From positions 85,895-149,894 of the forward strand of contig CANMTO010000002.1 in NCBI GenBank assembly GCA_947500755.1: DNA of 64,000 nt, given 5' to 3'. Positions 1 to 8,718 of this stretch are shown in pieces. The stretch comes from Flavobacteriales bacterium. Its GTDB lineage: Bacteria; Bacteroidota; Bacteroidia; Flavobacteriales_D; Crocinitomicaceae. The notes below the pieces were generated by a model that worked only from the letters and a program-made list of their open reading frames with translations, was not told the origin of the DNA and made no database searches. Made by a program: the position numbers and the translations under genes. Numbering within the stretch: the stretch's first letter is position 1; each line of letters opens with the position of its first letter.

Positions 1-811
1 TATATCCTTCACATAGTAAGCATTCATCCTTTTTGATAATTTCGCCTTTCGCGAAGTACAAGCCGTATAAAATTTCGCTCTTGTTATATACGGAACTCTC
101 TGGGGAATTGAAGTACTTGGCAACTTTTTTATCGGAGAGCAAGGTTCTTCCACCGAATCCGAGCACACGTCCTGAAATACTGTGTATAGGAAAGATTACT
201 CGACCTTTAAAAAAGTCAAACTTCCGGCCCTCCCGTTCTTTACTTAAACCGACGTTGTCCAAATAATCAAATTTGAATCCTTTAGCCAACGCAGCTTTGG
301 TTAAATCACTTCCAGTATTTTTGCAATACCCCAATTGGAATCTAGTAATGATTTCCGGAGTAAACCCACGTTCCACGAAATAAGAAAGTCCGACACTCTT
401 GCCTTCATCTGACTGGTGGAGGGTATCCATGAAATGATTCTTAGCAAATTCATTGATGATAAACAAGCTATCTTTTTCATTGGCGGCCGCCAGTTGTTCC
501 GCGGACAATTCCTCCTCCTTGGGTAATTCAATATTATATTTATCCGCCAACCATCGCAAGGCTTCAGGATAGGAAAAGTGTTCCTTCTCCATTAAAAAAT
601 TAACAACATTACCTCCCTTACTCGTGGAGAAACACTTGAAAATCTGTTTTGCCGGAGAAACTACGAACGAAGGGGTTTTTTCGGAAGTAAAAGGACTCAA
701 TCCCTTAAGATTACTCCCTGCTCGCTTGAGTTGAACAAACTCACCAACCACCTCTTCAATTTGAGCAGTTTGTATTATTTGGTCTACAATATGCGCGGGA
801 ATTCTACTCAT
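1..811 (-). CDS. dnaG: DNA primase DnaG (N-terminal part, cut by window edge)
   Basis: Makes RNA primers at the replication fork. Reading the minus strand from ATG at 811 gives an uninterrupted 270-residue N-terminus ending at the window edge. It opens MSRIPAHIVDQI and continues through the CHC2-type domain (EKTPSF at about 44-49, GGNVVNFLM at about 66-74) and into the start of the TOPRIM core (GRVIFPIHS, GFGGRTL). Three of the four zinc ligands of the E. coli enzyme are replaced: positions equivalent to C40, H43 and C64 are S39, T42 and T63; only C60 remains. From memory this is usual in Flavobacteriales. The start overlaps the 3' end of the upstream lipoprotein gene by 8 nt, so it is probably cotranscribed with it and the prenyl synthase. 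Identity is secure; the C-terminal helicase-binding part lies outside the window. Confidence 0.95.
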   Translation of the reverse strand, partial: MSRIPAHIVDQIIQTAQIEEVVGEFVQLKRAGSNLKGLSPFTSEKTPSFVVSPAKQIFKCFSTSKGGNVVNFLMEKEHFSYPEALRWLADKYNIELPKEEELSAEQLAAANEKDSLFIINEFAKNHFMDTLHQSDEGKSVGLSYFVERGFTPEIITRFQLGYCKNTGSDLTKAALAKGFKFDYLDNVGLSKEREGRKFDFFKGRVIFPIHSISGRVLGFGGRTLLSDKKVAKYFNSPESSVYNKSEILYGLYFAKGEIIKKDECLLCEGY

Positions 812-1205
812 TAGGGAATCCGTAATCTTTTTCGTTGAGTACCTTGCCTTTTTTGTCGAAGGTAGTCCAAATGCCGACCATCGCATCGTTGCGATACTCA
901 CCCCGATAATGTAATGCGCCGTTTGGATATTTCACCACACTAAATCCCTCTCGTTTTCCATGATCATACACCGAAGTAGACAACTCGTTTCCTTCCGGGG
1001 AAAAGAAAACCCATTGACCATCACGGTTTCCTTTTTTATCAATGGCCCCTTGAAATTTAAGTTGTTTTTTTCCGGGATACCATTCGGAATACACCCCGTA
1101 TTTCACTTCAATTAATTGTTCGCTTGCACTTGGCTTTTTTGGTGCTTTATCAGTGGAGCAAGCCACCAAAAAAATGCACATTAGGATTTGAAAAGAAACT
1201 CTCAT
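804..1205 (-). CDS. YwqK/MORN-like repeat lipoprotein
   Basis: A 133-residue probable lipoprotein: the signal peptide (about 1-15) ends in the lipobox LVAC with Cys16. The rest has two or three repeats of the YwqK/MORN type, with W-x-F-F-x-x-x-G, G-K-R-E-G and G-x-x-x-Y-R-G-E-Y signatures (about 35-125), which form small beta-hairpins. Some databases call such proteins 'antitoxin YwqK'; there is no toxin partner here, so that name should not be taken as function. The ATG overlaps the prenyl synthase stop as ATGA at 1202-1205, and the 3' end overlaps the dnaG start, making a tight three-gene unit. The role is unknown. Confidence 0.8.
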   Translation of the reverse strand: MRVSFQILMCIFLVACSTDKAPKKPSASEQLIEVKYGVYSEWYPGKKQLKFQGAIDKKGNRDGQWVFFSPEGNELSTSVYDHGKREGFSVVKYPNGALHYRGEYRNDAMVGIWTTFDKKGKVLNEKDYGFPNE

Positions 1206-2170
1206 TTTGTACGATTCATGGTATATTCAACAAGACCTATTAAGGCAGATTTAGCTTCATTATCAGGGAATTCTGCTAACAATGATTTTGCTTCCTCCCC
1301 CAAGGCTCGCATACGTCGTTCTGTATATTCTATTCCATTATTGCGTTTTACCAGCTCAATGGCTTTGCGAATGTACGGTTCGCTATCGTTGTGATTTTTA
1401 AAAATATTTCTTAATTCGGATGCATCTACCTTGCTCGCCTGATTTAAGGTGTAAATAATTGGCAAGGTCATTTTTTGTTCGCGAATGTCGTTTCCGGTAG
1501 GTTTACCAATATCTGCAGCGCTACCAAAATCAAAAATATCATCCTTCAACTGAAAGGCAAGCCCCACTTTTTCCCCAAATAGCCTCATCGCATCGCGGTG
1601 ATCAGTACCTCCCGATGCCAAGTAACCCGCTTCACAGCAGGTAGCAATTAAAGAAGCTGTTTTCTTGCGTATGACTTCAAAATAAACCTCTTCCGTGATA
1701 TCAAGTTTTCTGGCCTTTTCTATTTGTAACAATTCACCTTCGGACATTTCACGAACAGAACGCGCAATAATGGCGAGCAAATCGGTATTTTGTTTCTCAA
1801 TGGAAAGTAATAAAATTCGCGATAACATATAATCTCCAACCAGCACAGCGATTTTGTTTTTCCAAAGGGCATTCACAGAAAAATAGCCTCTTCGTTCATT
1901 GGCATCGTCTACCACATCGTCGTGCACCAAGGTCGCGGTATGTAAGAGCTCTACTAGGGCTGCCGCATCGAATGCTTTCGCATTGGTATCACTAAACATT
2001 TTACAGGATAAAAAGACAAAAAGCGGACGAATCTGCTTTCCTTTTCGTTTGACTAAGTAATGTGTTACTTTATCCAATAATGGCACATCTGACTTCATTG
2101 TTGAAGCAAAGAATTTCTCAAATTCTGCTAGTTCCTGTTCAACCGGTGCAATTATTTCTTCAACGCGCAT
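1202..2170 (-). CDS. Polyprenyl diphosphate synthase (trans-type, IspB/HepT-like)
   Basis: Condenses isopentenyl diphosphate units onto an allylic primer to build the all-trans prenyl chain, most likely the menaquinone side chain given the men genes elsewhere in the window. The 322-residue protein is full length for the family. The first aspartate-rich motif is LVHDDVVDDANERRG (about 80-94), the second QLKDDIFDF (about 207-215), and KGKQIRP (about 44-50) binds diphosphate. A TACCTTTG box lies 7 nt upstream of the ATG. The stop overlaps the next gene as ATGA. Chain length cannot be read from the sequence with confidence, so no gene symbol is given. Confidence 0.92.
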   Translation of the reverse strand: MRVEEIIAPVEQELAEFEKFFASTMKSDVPLLDKVTHYLVKRKGKQIRPLFVFLSCKMFSDTNAKAFDAAALVELLHTATLVHDDVVDDANERRGYFSVNALWKNKIAVLVGDYMLSRILLLSIEKQNTDLLAIIARSVREMSEGELLQIEKARKLDITEEVYFEVIRKKTASLIATCCEAGYLASGGTDHRDAMRLFGEKVGLAFQLKDDIFDFGSAADIGKPTGNDIREQKMTLPIIYTLNQASKVDASELRNIFKNHNDSEPYIRKAIELVKRNNGIEYTERRMRALGEEAKSLLAEFPDNEAKSALIGLVEYTMNRTK

Positions 2171-2177
2171 GATGCTA

Positions 2178-2185
2178 CAAAGGTA
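2178..2185 (-). promoter_or_regulatory. -7 box TACCTTTG before prenyl synthase
   Basis: Matches the Bacteroidetes -7 consensus TAnnTTTG. It lies 7 nt before the ATG at 2170, so the transcript would have almost no 5' leader. Confidence 0.55.
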
Positions 2186-2206
2186 AGAAAAGGAAATAGG
2201 TGACTG

Positions 2207-3115
2207 TCATAACAACGATTGCCTTTTCAACAAATATCGGGTTAGGACCTCCCGATAGCCGTCCTCAATCGCCAGAGGCACAAAATCCACCGCTAAATCG
2301 CCGCACTTCAGTTTTAATGCGCCCAGTCCTTTATCATACCGATCCATGTATTTATTCTTAAACTCATTAGGCAGGATCCGCAACTCTTCACCAGATTCCA
2401 TATCCACCAGAATATACGGCCTGTTCTCCAACTCAAAATCCTGTTCAATTCGCCGACTAAACAAGTGGAATACCACTACCTCATGGCGTTGGTGTTTTAA
2501 ATGGCTCAAGGCATTCATAAAATCATCCTCATCCTCTCCAGACGACCATAAATCCGTAAACACCATAACCATACCGCGCTTCGGAATACTTTGAGCAACT
2601 TCGTTAAGGGCCTTCGCAATGTGCGTGAATGAATTTTTGGTTGGGGAATACGCTTCAAAAAACTTTTCCAATTCAGCGTAAACATAGCGCTGATGCATCG
2701 GCGATGATTTTGCTGCCGTATGAAGCATAAGTGTTTCGTGAAACAGACTTATGCCGTAGGCGTCTCGTTGACGCTTTAAAAGCTCTATGAGGCTTACCAC
2801 TGCATATATAGCAAAAGACAATTTATTGTCGCGTTGATCTACCGGAAAATACATCGATGGAGAGCAGTCTATTACCATTTGGCAGCGCAAATTAGTTTCC
2901 TCCTCATACTTTTTCGTGTACAAACGATCGGTTCGCCCAAATAATTTCCAATCGATATGCCGTGTAGATTCTCCTTGATTATATATTCTGTGCTCCGCAA
3001 ATTCTACGGAAAACCCGTGCAACGGGCTTTTGTGCATTCCTGTAATAAATCCTTCGACCACTTGTTTCGCAAGCAACTCTAAATTCCCGAACTCCACTAA
3101 TTTAGAACGATCCAT
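2207..3115 (-). CDS. DUF58/vWA-domain protein
   Basis: A 302-residue protein of the DUF58 family. The N-terminal part has the typical G-E-x-T-R-H-I-D-W-K segment (about 48-58), and the rest is a von Willebrand A fold with an intact MIDAS start D-C-S-P-S (about 83-87) and a downstream FTDLW (about 165-169). No membrane segment is visible. In Bacteroidetes these proteins usually sit beside a MoxR AAA+ ATPase and BatA/B proteins; none is in this window, although nothing between it and the prenyl synthase (36 nt) suggests truncation. The proposed role in chaperone-like metal-protein assembly comes from the family, not from this sequence. Confidence 0.88.
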   Translation of the reverse strand: MDRSKLVEFGNLELLAKQVVEGFITGMHKSPLHGFSVEFAEHRIYNQGESTRHIDWKLFGRTDRLYTKKYEEETNLRCQMVIDCSPSMYFPVDQRDNKLSFAIYAVVSLIELLKRQRDAYGISLFHETLMLHTAAKSSPMHQRYVYAELEKFFEAYSPTKNSFTHIAKALNEVAQSIPKRGMVMVFTDLWSSGEDEDDFMNALSHLKHQRHEVVVFHLFSRRIEQDFELENRPYILVDMESGEELRILPNEFKNKYMDRYDKGLGALKLKCGDLAVDFVPLAIEDGYREVLTRYLLKRQSLL

Positions 3116-3152
3116 GGGTGATTTTAAGCGAAAATACTAAAAATAAATGGGC

Positions 3153-3160
3153 TACCTTTG
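3153..3160 (+). promoter_or_regulatory. -7 box TACCTTTG upstream of T9SS surface protein
   Basis: TAnnTTTG match in the divergent gap between the DUF58 gene and the surface-protein gene; it predicts a leader of about 50 nt for the gene starting at 3214. No clear -33 element is seen. Confidence 0.45.
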
Positions 3161-3213
3161 GCAAGCAACTTATGCTTAGCTTGTGACGTCTAAAAATTAT
3201 TAAAATTTATATC

Positions 3214-5682
3214 ATGAAAAAAATACTACTCTTATTGGTTGTTGCCTTCTGTTCATTGCAACTTAACGCCCAAAATGGGTATGTGCTTACAGGACTCAAT
3301 TTGATGCCAAATACGGTGACTACCCGATGTGATACCGCAGTAACTGTTTCATACTGGGCTCAATCCGCCGCAAATAATGCACAATCTTCCGCCAACCTCC
3401 CATTTATTTTAACCGGAAACAATTTCGTTTCTTCACAATTTCAATTTAATATTAGTTGGGGTGACGGCACAAGTAACACCTACAATGGTGGAGTTTCAAG
3501 CACCGGAACATCAATTCCATTAAATCCTCCACCTGCCCACACGTATCCAGGCCCTGGAACATATACCTTAATTACATACGTAATAAACTTTGCTAATCAA
3601 ACCAGTGCTATTGACACGGTTCTACTTACGCTTGGTTCGTGTTCGCTTCCTGTTTACTCCATGGTTCAAGTGGATTGCAATAATGATGGAGTTATAGATT
3701 CGACATTAAACAATTCTGGAATCCCATTGGTCATTACTGGCTCTGGTCAAAGCTATACAGGAATTACACAAAATAACTATTATTTATTCACTGGCATTGA
3801 ACCCGGTCTTTATACCTTAGGTATTGACCCTGCGTGGCTTGCAGCAAATAATTATACCATTGATAACATACAAGGTCCACCATCATTAGTTGCGGGCGCA
3901 GGTGCTCAAACCATCATTATAACCTTGAATTGTGGTAACGGAGGAAATCAAACCGCAACCATGTGTGTTGGCGGACAAGTCTACTGCGATCAAGACAATA
4001 ATGGTCAATTTAGTAATGGAGATATTCCAATAGTCAATGCACCAATTACCATCAATTACGGCGCTGGGTCTACCATTGTTTACACCAACCAACAAGGGAC
4101 CTACAGCACGAATTATTTGGCTCTTCTTGGTGGCATTGCGACGGTTTCGCTAAATAGCAATTGGTTAGCTCAACACGTCTACAGTGCAGCGAATCAGATT
4201 GATACGATTTCAAACATAATTTGTGTGGCCGGCGCAGTATCGGCTACATCCTCATTCCCAATTCAATGCGGTCAAAACCCTGGTAATCCAACATGTTATT
4301 CTGGCTTTGTTTTCTGTGATGCAAACAACAACGGCATCATGGATAACAATGAACTTCCCATGACTTTTGCGCCTGTTGTATTATCTAATGCGCAAGGAGC
4401 AAATGCAAATACCGTTACGGTATACACAGACTCACTCGGTTACTTCACGTATTGTGGTCAATTTGGGAATGGGCAATATGTTCTAGCTTCTATTCCATCA
4501 AATTATTTAAATTATCTTGGATACAGTGTTAATTTCAATTTCGTTACCCTTATTGTTAACCAAGCTGCAGGAATGTTGCCAGTGAATTGTGGAGGGAACG
4601 GAGGAAACGCTTGTGCAGACCTTTGGACAACGGTTACTCCTTGGTATGGTTATTACCAAAACACCACCGCACACATTCGCTTGAATTGGGGCAATTATGG
4701 TCCTACCGCCCCAGGAACCTATACACTCACGCTTACCTTTCCTGCGGGTGTAACGGTGAATACCGCCACCATAAACAACCCTGGTTACAGCATTGCTGGA
4801 AATACCATTACTTGGAATTTAAATAGCGCGTTAAGTAGTTTTTCTAGCAACGATCTTATATTATTCTCAATTCCTGGTGGATTGATTAACGGCGCAAACC
4901 ACTACTTCACCAGTACAATTACAGCCACTGGAAACATCCAAGATTGTAACGCTCAGAACAACAACGGTAATTTATTACAAATCCTAGGAAACAGCTATGA
5001 TCCAAATGATAAAAACGTTGCCCGACCCGAATTTTATAATAGTGGGTTATTTGGTTCGACAGAAATTGAAACAGGTGTAGACGACATACTTACCTACACG
5101 ATTCGCTTTCAAAACACCGGAACTGCACCTGCACAGAATATTGTAGTGGTAGATACACTTGATTCGGACTTAGACTTATCTACCTTTGCCTTGGTTAGCA
5201 GCAGTCATGCGGTAGAATTGGTGAACATGGGCAACGGCGTTATGCATTTCGAATTCAATGGCATTTGGTTACCAGATTCTACATCGAATGAACCGTTAAG
5301 TCACGGACAGTTTACCTATCGAATTAGAGAAAATGCAGGAAATCCGATATTTAGTGAAATCACAAATACTGCGTATATCTATTTTGATTGGAACGCACCA
5401 ATCATTACAAATACTACGTACAATGTGAATGTTTGGATTGAAGGAATTGATGAGGCATCTGATTTATTCAAGGTGTTCCCGAATCCAACAACGGATGTGG
5501 TAACCATAGAATCTAGTGAAGGATTTAATTATACAGTTTATGATTTAAATGGAAGAGCAATGATTCAAGGGAAAGGGAATAACATCGAAACTATTTCGCT
5601 ACAATACTTGATGAATGGTCAGTACATTCTATCATTAAACACTGGGAATTCGACTAGAAACCTGAAGGTGACGAAGTTATAA
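3214..5682 (+). CDS. Large secreted surface protein with SdrD-B-like modules and T9SS type A sorting domain
   Basis: An 822-residue exported protein. The signal peptide (1-19) ends LNA-QN. The N-terminal part resembles a PKD-like fold (W-G-D-G-T near 87). Three modules of the SdrD B type follow, each with an acidic Asn/Asp/Gly loop such as CDQDNNGQFSNGD or CDANNNGIMDNNE that probably binds calcium. At about 595-755 comes a domain beginning SYDPNDKNV and containing ITNTAYIYFDWNAPI, which I recall as DUF7619, typical of T9SS cargo. The last 70 or so residues, starting VFPNPTTDVV, are a T9SS type A C-terminal domain. It should be translocated and anchored to the cell surface. No catalytic motif was found; adhesion is a guess. 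Confidence 0.85.
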   Translation: MKKILLLLVVAFCSLQLNAQNGYVLTGLNLMPNTVTTRCDTAVTVSYWAQSAANNAQSSANLPFILTGNNFVSSQFQFNISWGDGTSNTYNGGVSSTGTSIPLNPPPAHTYPGPGTYTLITYVINFANQTSAIDTVLLTLGSCSLPVYSMVQVDCNNDGVIDSTLNNSGIPLVITGSGQSYTGITQNNYYLFTGIEPGLYTLGIDPAWLAANNYTIDNIQGPPSLVAGAGAQTIIITLNCGNGGNQTATMCVGGQVYCDQDNNGQFSNGDIPIVNAPITINYGAGSTIVYTNQQGTYSTNYLALLGGIATVSLNSNWLAQHVYSAANQIDTISNIICVAGAVSATSSFPIQCGQNPGNPTCYSGFVFCDANNNGIMDNNELPMTFAPVVLSNAQGANANTVTVYTDSLGYFTYCGQFGNGQYVLASIPSNYLNYLGYSVNFNFVTLIVNQAAGMLPVNCGGNGGNACADLWTTVTPWYGYYQNTTAHIRLNWGNYGPTAPGTYTLTLTFPAGVTVNTATINNPGYSIAGNTITWNLNSALSSFSSNDLILFSIPGGLINGANHYFTSTITATGNIQDCNAQNNNGNLLQILGNSYDPNDKNVARPEFYNSGLFGSTEIETGVDDILTYTIRFQNTGTAPAQNIVVVDTLDSDLDLSTFALVSSSHAVELVNMGNGVMHFEFNGIWLPDSTSNEPLSHGQFTYRIRENAGNPIFSEITNTAYIYFDWNAPIITNTTYNVNVWIEGIDEASDLFKVFPNPTTDVVTIESSEGFNYTVYDLNGRAMIQGKGNNIETISLQYLMNGQYILSLNTGNSTRNLKVTKL

Positions 5683-5707
5683 ATCAACACCTTTTGATTA
5701 ATTTTTT

Positions 5708-5730
5708 AAAAGGCCTTCGGGCCTTTTTTT
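5708..5730 (+). terminator. Rho-independent terminator after the T9SS protein
   Basis: AAAAGGCC-TTCG-GGCCTTTT stem with a UUCG tetraloop, followed by more T residues. It overlaps the last bases of the convergent SUI1 gene, whose stop codon begins at 5731. Confidence 0.85.
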
Positions 5731-6079
5731 AGTTTCCGCCTTTCTGTTTTGTTTGAGAATATCCAGCTGCAATGAGGATGTCGTATACTTTCTGCTTTAA
5801 CTTCCCTTGAATAAGAATTTCACCATCTTTAGCCGAACCACCTACCCCACACTTTGACTTGAGCAATTTCCCGAGCTCTTTTAAATCCTCATCCGAACCT
5901 ACAAAACCTTCTACCAGGGTAACCTCCTTACCGGCACGCTGTTTTCGGTCAATAGAAACATACAAGCGTTGTTGGCTTGGAGCTAAGGTATCTACTTGCT
6001 CATCCGAAGCTTCTTGATAATTAAAATTGGGGTTTGTGGAATAAACCACATTCACGCGATTATTATTTTTCTTACTCAT
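5729..6079 (-). CDS. SUI1/eIF1-family translation factor (YciH-like)
   Basis: A 116-residue protein whose C-terminal two thirds carry the SUI1 fold: LVEGFVG, LGKLLKSKCGVGGSAKDGEI (about 70-90) and IQGKLKQKVYDIL. In bacteria YciH is a small accessory factor linked to fidelity of translation initiation; the family is well established but not essential. The start lies 4 nt downstream of the TonB receptor stop, so the two are probably cotranscribed. The N-terminal 45 residues are less conserved and polar. Family assignment is firm, cellular role only by analogy. Confidence 0.9.
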   Translation of the reverse strand: MSKKNNNRVNVVYSTNPNFNYQEASDEQVDTLAPSQQRLYVSIDRKQRAGKEVTLVEGFVGSDEDLKELGKLLKSKCGVGGSAKDGEILIQGKLKQKVYDILIAAGYSQTKQKGGN

Positions 6080-6083
6080 AACA

Positions 6084-8546
6084 CTACATATCTGAAGGGC
6101 CAGAATCTTGTCCTGACTTTGGTTTTGTCATTTCAAGTTTACCAAATTTATACGTCACATTAATATAAAACCTACGTGTTAACCATTTAAACTCAATGTC
6201 TTGACTAATGGTTGGCTGTCGTAAATAGGCGTAAAACCCTTGTCGATTAAGCACATCTGTAACCTTACACCCTAGGGTCCAATGTTCACCTAAGCGTTTA
6301 TCAAAGGCCGCATCAATTGCGCCTCTTCGTTGTGCTGTTCCTAGAATTGTTACGCGCGGAGCCACATAATTTACATTAAGCTGAACCGTCGCTGTTTTTT
6401 TCCAAAAATCAACAGAAGTGTTCAATTTAACATTCCCGTTAAATCCTGAACGATTCCAGCTAGATACGTCAGTTATATATTTTATGAAATTCACATTCGA
6501 TGATAAGGTTGAACGAAACCAGGCGGTTGGTTTGTAACTCACAACGAATTCAGTTCCCACGCTGTGGGAAGTATTTAAATTGATAAAGGTCTGTACTGAG
6601 GCATTGTTTTCACTGAATTGTCTCACCCTTGAAATCATATCCGTAGTTCGGCGATAAAAAAGACTGGCTGAGAAATTCAACTTTTTAGCCTCTCTGCTGT
6701 AACTAAAATCATACGAATCAATAAACTCTGGTTGCAAATAGGGATTCCCGCGCTGTAAATTTAGGGGGTCGGCATACGAAGTAAACGGATTTAAATCAGA
6801 ACTCGATGCCCGTGTGATTCTACGGCTGTAACTCAAGCCCAATTCGCTACCTTGTTTGATAGTGTAGCGAATGTGTGCGGAAGGGAAAAAATTGAAATAA
6901 TCATTTACAATTCGTAGGGTATCCGAAACCAAGTCAGGAATTTGATATGCCTGTTCCAACCTTACCCCTGCTTGATATTTAAATTTCTTGTATTGATGCG
7001 CAACAATTCCATAAACGCTAAAAATTTGTTCGTCGTAATTGTACAAGAAATTAGAAAGTGTATCCTCTAGAAATACATTTGAAACGGAATCCATTGTTTC
7101 AGAATAGGTATCTACTACTTGATGACGCACTATACCCTTGGCACCAAATTCTGTTCGAATAGATTGGTCAGGCCAAAGATATACCCCATCCGCCTGAAGC
7201 GTTGAAACACGAGATGATTCTTGATTCGAAAGTCTTTGTCTGAGGGGTGCAATCATCGACAGCAAGACAGTATCTAAGGTATATTGATACTGGTCATAAA
7301 ACCCTTCAATGGCATCGGTTCCCATCGAGTGTGTTGCATCTGCTGTTAGATAGCCCCGATTGCTTTTCAAGTTTTGTCGAAAATTCAAATTAAAATCAAT
7401 GTTCTTTTGATTGCTTGGATCATAAGAAACACGCTGCCATAAACTGGTGGCATACAAGGATCCAAGTGCGTCTTCACTATATCGGGTATTCCATAAATCT
7501 CCCGTCCGATCACGTTGTCCCATAGACGCAGTGGAAGAAAAGGCAATGCTTCGGTTATGCTTCAAGGTCCAATCAAACCCCATCCTTGCGGTGTGCCCAG
7601 CGTTTAAATCGGTTCCGAGCCTGTTCTGATCTAGTATGACTACAGAATCATTTGCTAAGGTTTGACGACTATATAAATAATTGTTTCGATATCCATCCAA
7701 ATAGCGCCCATTATAAGAAGCAAAGGCATTAAACGATGCGTTTCGATAACTAAAGGAAATACTTTCATCAGCCACGTTTCCTCCATTCAGATTCCCGCTG
7801 CCCACGTTCGCTGTGATCAATCCATTAAATCCTTTGAGTTTGTTCTTTTTAAGTACAATGTTAATTATCCCTGAACTACCATCCGGATCATATTTTGCGG
7901 AAGGATTGGTTACTATTTCTATCCGTTCAATTGAACCCGCCGGCAAGGCATCTAGTAAGGTTTTACCATTTGAACCTGTAAGAGAACTAGGTTTACCATC
8001 AATCAAAATATTCACAGAACCCTCACCGCGTAATAAGATTCTACCATCTTGATCCAAATCGATGGAGGGCAAATTCTTTAACACATCATTCGCTGTACCT
8101 CCACGCAAGGTCAAATCTTGAGCAACATTATATACCTTTTTATCGATACCGCTTCTGAGGATGTCTTGTTTTCCTTGAACGATGATCTCATCAACGATGC
8201 GCTGGTTATTGACCGTTAAGTTGTTTTCGCCAAGATTCACCACACGAAGCTCCTTCGTTGGTATAATTTGATTAATCCACAAGGTGTCATAGCCAGCAAA
8301 AGTAGCTTGTAAAATCAGGGGAGCAAACGGTAGATTTTCCAAATTAAATTTTCCCTCACTATCGGTAAACTGTCCGGAAACGATAGAACTATCTTTAGCT
8401 AATAGCACTTTTATCTTCACATATTCTAAGGCTTTTTTTGCATTTTGATCCACCACTTTACCCAACACAATCCCTTCTCCTTGAATGCGTTGCGAAAACA
8501 TATGAAGTGAAAAAACAACAAATAACCCCCCAAATAGTATCTTCAT
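6084..8546 (-). CDS. TonB-dependent receptor-like outer membrane protein (OMP beta-barrel 3 family)
   Basis: An outer-membrane protein of about 820 residues. The signal peptide MKILFGGLFVVFSLHMFSQ is followed by a carboxypeptidase-regulatory-like domain (GKVVDQNAKKALEYV to about residue 110). Next comes a plug domain (NVAQDLTLRGGTANDVLKNL, ILIDGKPSSL, IEIVTNPSAKYDPDG) and a large C-terminal beta-barrel of the 'outer membrane beta-barrel family protein' type. An in-frame codon at 8570 would lengthen the N-terminus, but ATG 8546 starts directly at the signal peptide and has a TACCTTTG box 5 nt upstream, so it is preferred. The substrate cannot be deduced; no SusD partner is present. It probably shares a transcript with the SUI1 gene 4 nt downstream. 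Confidence 0.9.
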   Translation of the reverse strand: MKILFGGLFVVFSLHMFSQRIQGEGIVLGKVVDQNAKKALEYVKIKVLLAKDSSIVSGQFTDSEGKFNLENLPFAPLILQATFAGYDTLWINQIIPTKELRVVNLGENNLTVNNQRIVDEIIVQGKQDILRSGIDKKVYNVAQDLTLRGGTANDVLKNLPSIDLDQDGRILLRGEGSVNILIDGKPSSLTGSNGKTLLDALPAGSIERIEIVTNPSAKYDPDGSSGIINIVLKKNKLKGFNGLITANVGSGNLNGGNVADESISFSYRNASFNAFASYNGRYLDGYRNNYLYSRQTLANDSVVILDQNRLGTDLNAGHTARMGFDWTLKHNRSIAFSSTASMGQRDRTGDLWNTRYSEDALGSLYATSLWQRVSYDPSNQKNIDFNLNFRQNLKSNRGYLTADATHSMGTDAIEGFYDQYQYTLDTVLLSMIAPLRQRLSNQESSRVSTLQADGVYLWPDQSIRTEFGAKGIVRHQVVDTYSETMDSVSNVFLEDTLSNFLYNYDEQIFSVYGIVAHQYKKFKYQAGVRLEQAYQIPDLVSDTLRIVNDYFNFFPSAHIRYTIKQGSELGLSYSRRITRASSSDLNPFTSYADPLNLQRGNPYLQPEFIDSYDFSYSREAKKLNFSASLFYRRTTDMISRVRQFSENNASVQTFINLNTSHSVGTEFVVSYKPTAWFRSTLSSNVNFIKYITDVSSWNRSGFNGNVKLNTSVDFWKKTATVQLNVNYVAPRVTILGTAQRRGAIDAAFDKRLGEHWTLGCKVTDVLNRQGFYAYLRQPTISQDIEFKWLTRRFYINVTYKFGKLEMTKPKSGQDSGPSDM

Positions 8547-8551
8547 AGGGT

Positions 8552-8559
8552 CAAAGGTA
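8552..8559 (-). promoter_or_regulatory. -7 box TACCTTTG before TonB-type receptor
   Basis: TAnnTTTG match ending 5 nt before ATG 8546. It lies inside the longer reading frame, which supports the shorter start. Confidence 0.55.
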
Positions 8560-8666
8560 ACACATTGCAAAAGATTTTATAGATACTGGGCACTTGACTA
8601 GAAAGAAACAATTTCTTTTATTTCTTGTTTTTAACAATTCTTAGTGAATGAAAAAAGTGTCGGGAG

Positions 8667-8697
8667 TTGCTTTTAATCGATACTTAGTGTATTTTTG
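8667..8697 (+). promoter_or_regulatory. Promoter of zwf-pgl-edd (TTG-N20-TATTTTTG)
   Basis: TTG at 8667-8669 and TATTTTTG at 8690-8697 are separated by 20 nt, a good match to the Bacteroidetes -33/-7 pattern. It predicts a leader of about 15-20 nt before ATG 8719. Confidence 0.65.
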
Positions 8698-8718
8698 ACA
8701 CATACCACAATATAACCC

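Noticed and set aside
301..531. 76-residue frame on the minus strand inside dnaG
   Set aside because: It is another frame of the primase coding region; the DnaG frame from 811 gives clear homology over the same bases.
804..1205. Toxin-antitoxin label for the YwqK-like gene
   Set aside because: No toxin gene is adjacent; it sits between a prenyl synthase and dnaG and looks like a repeat lipoprotein.
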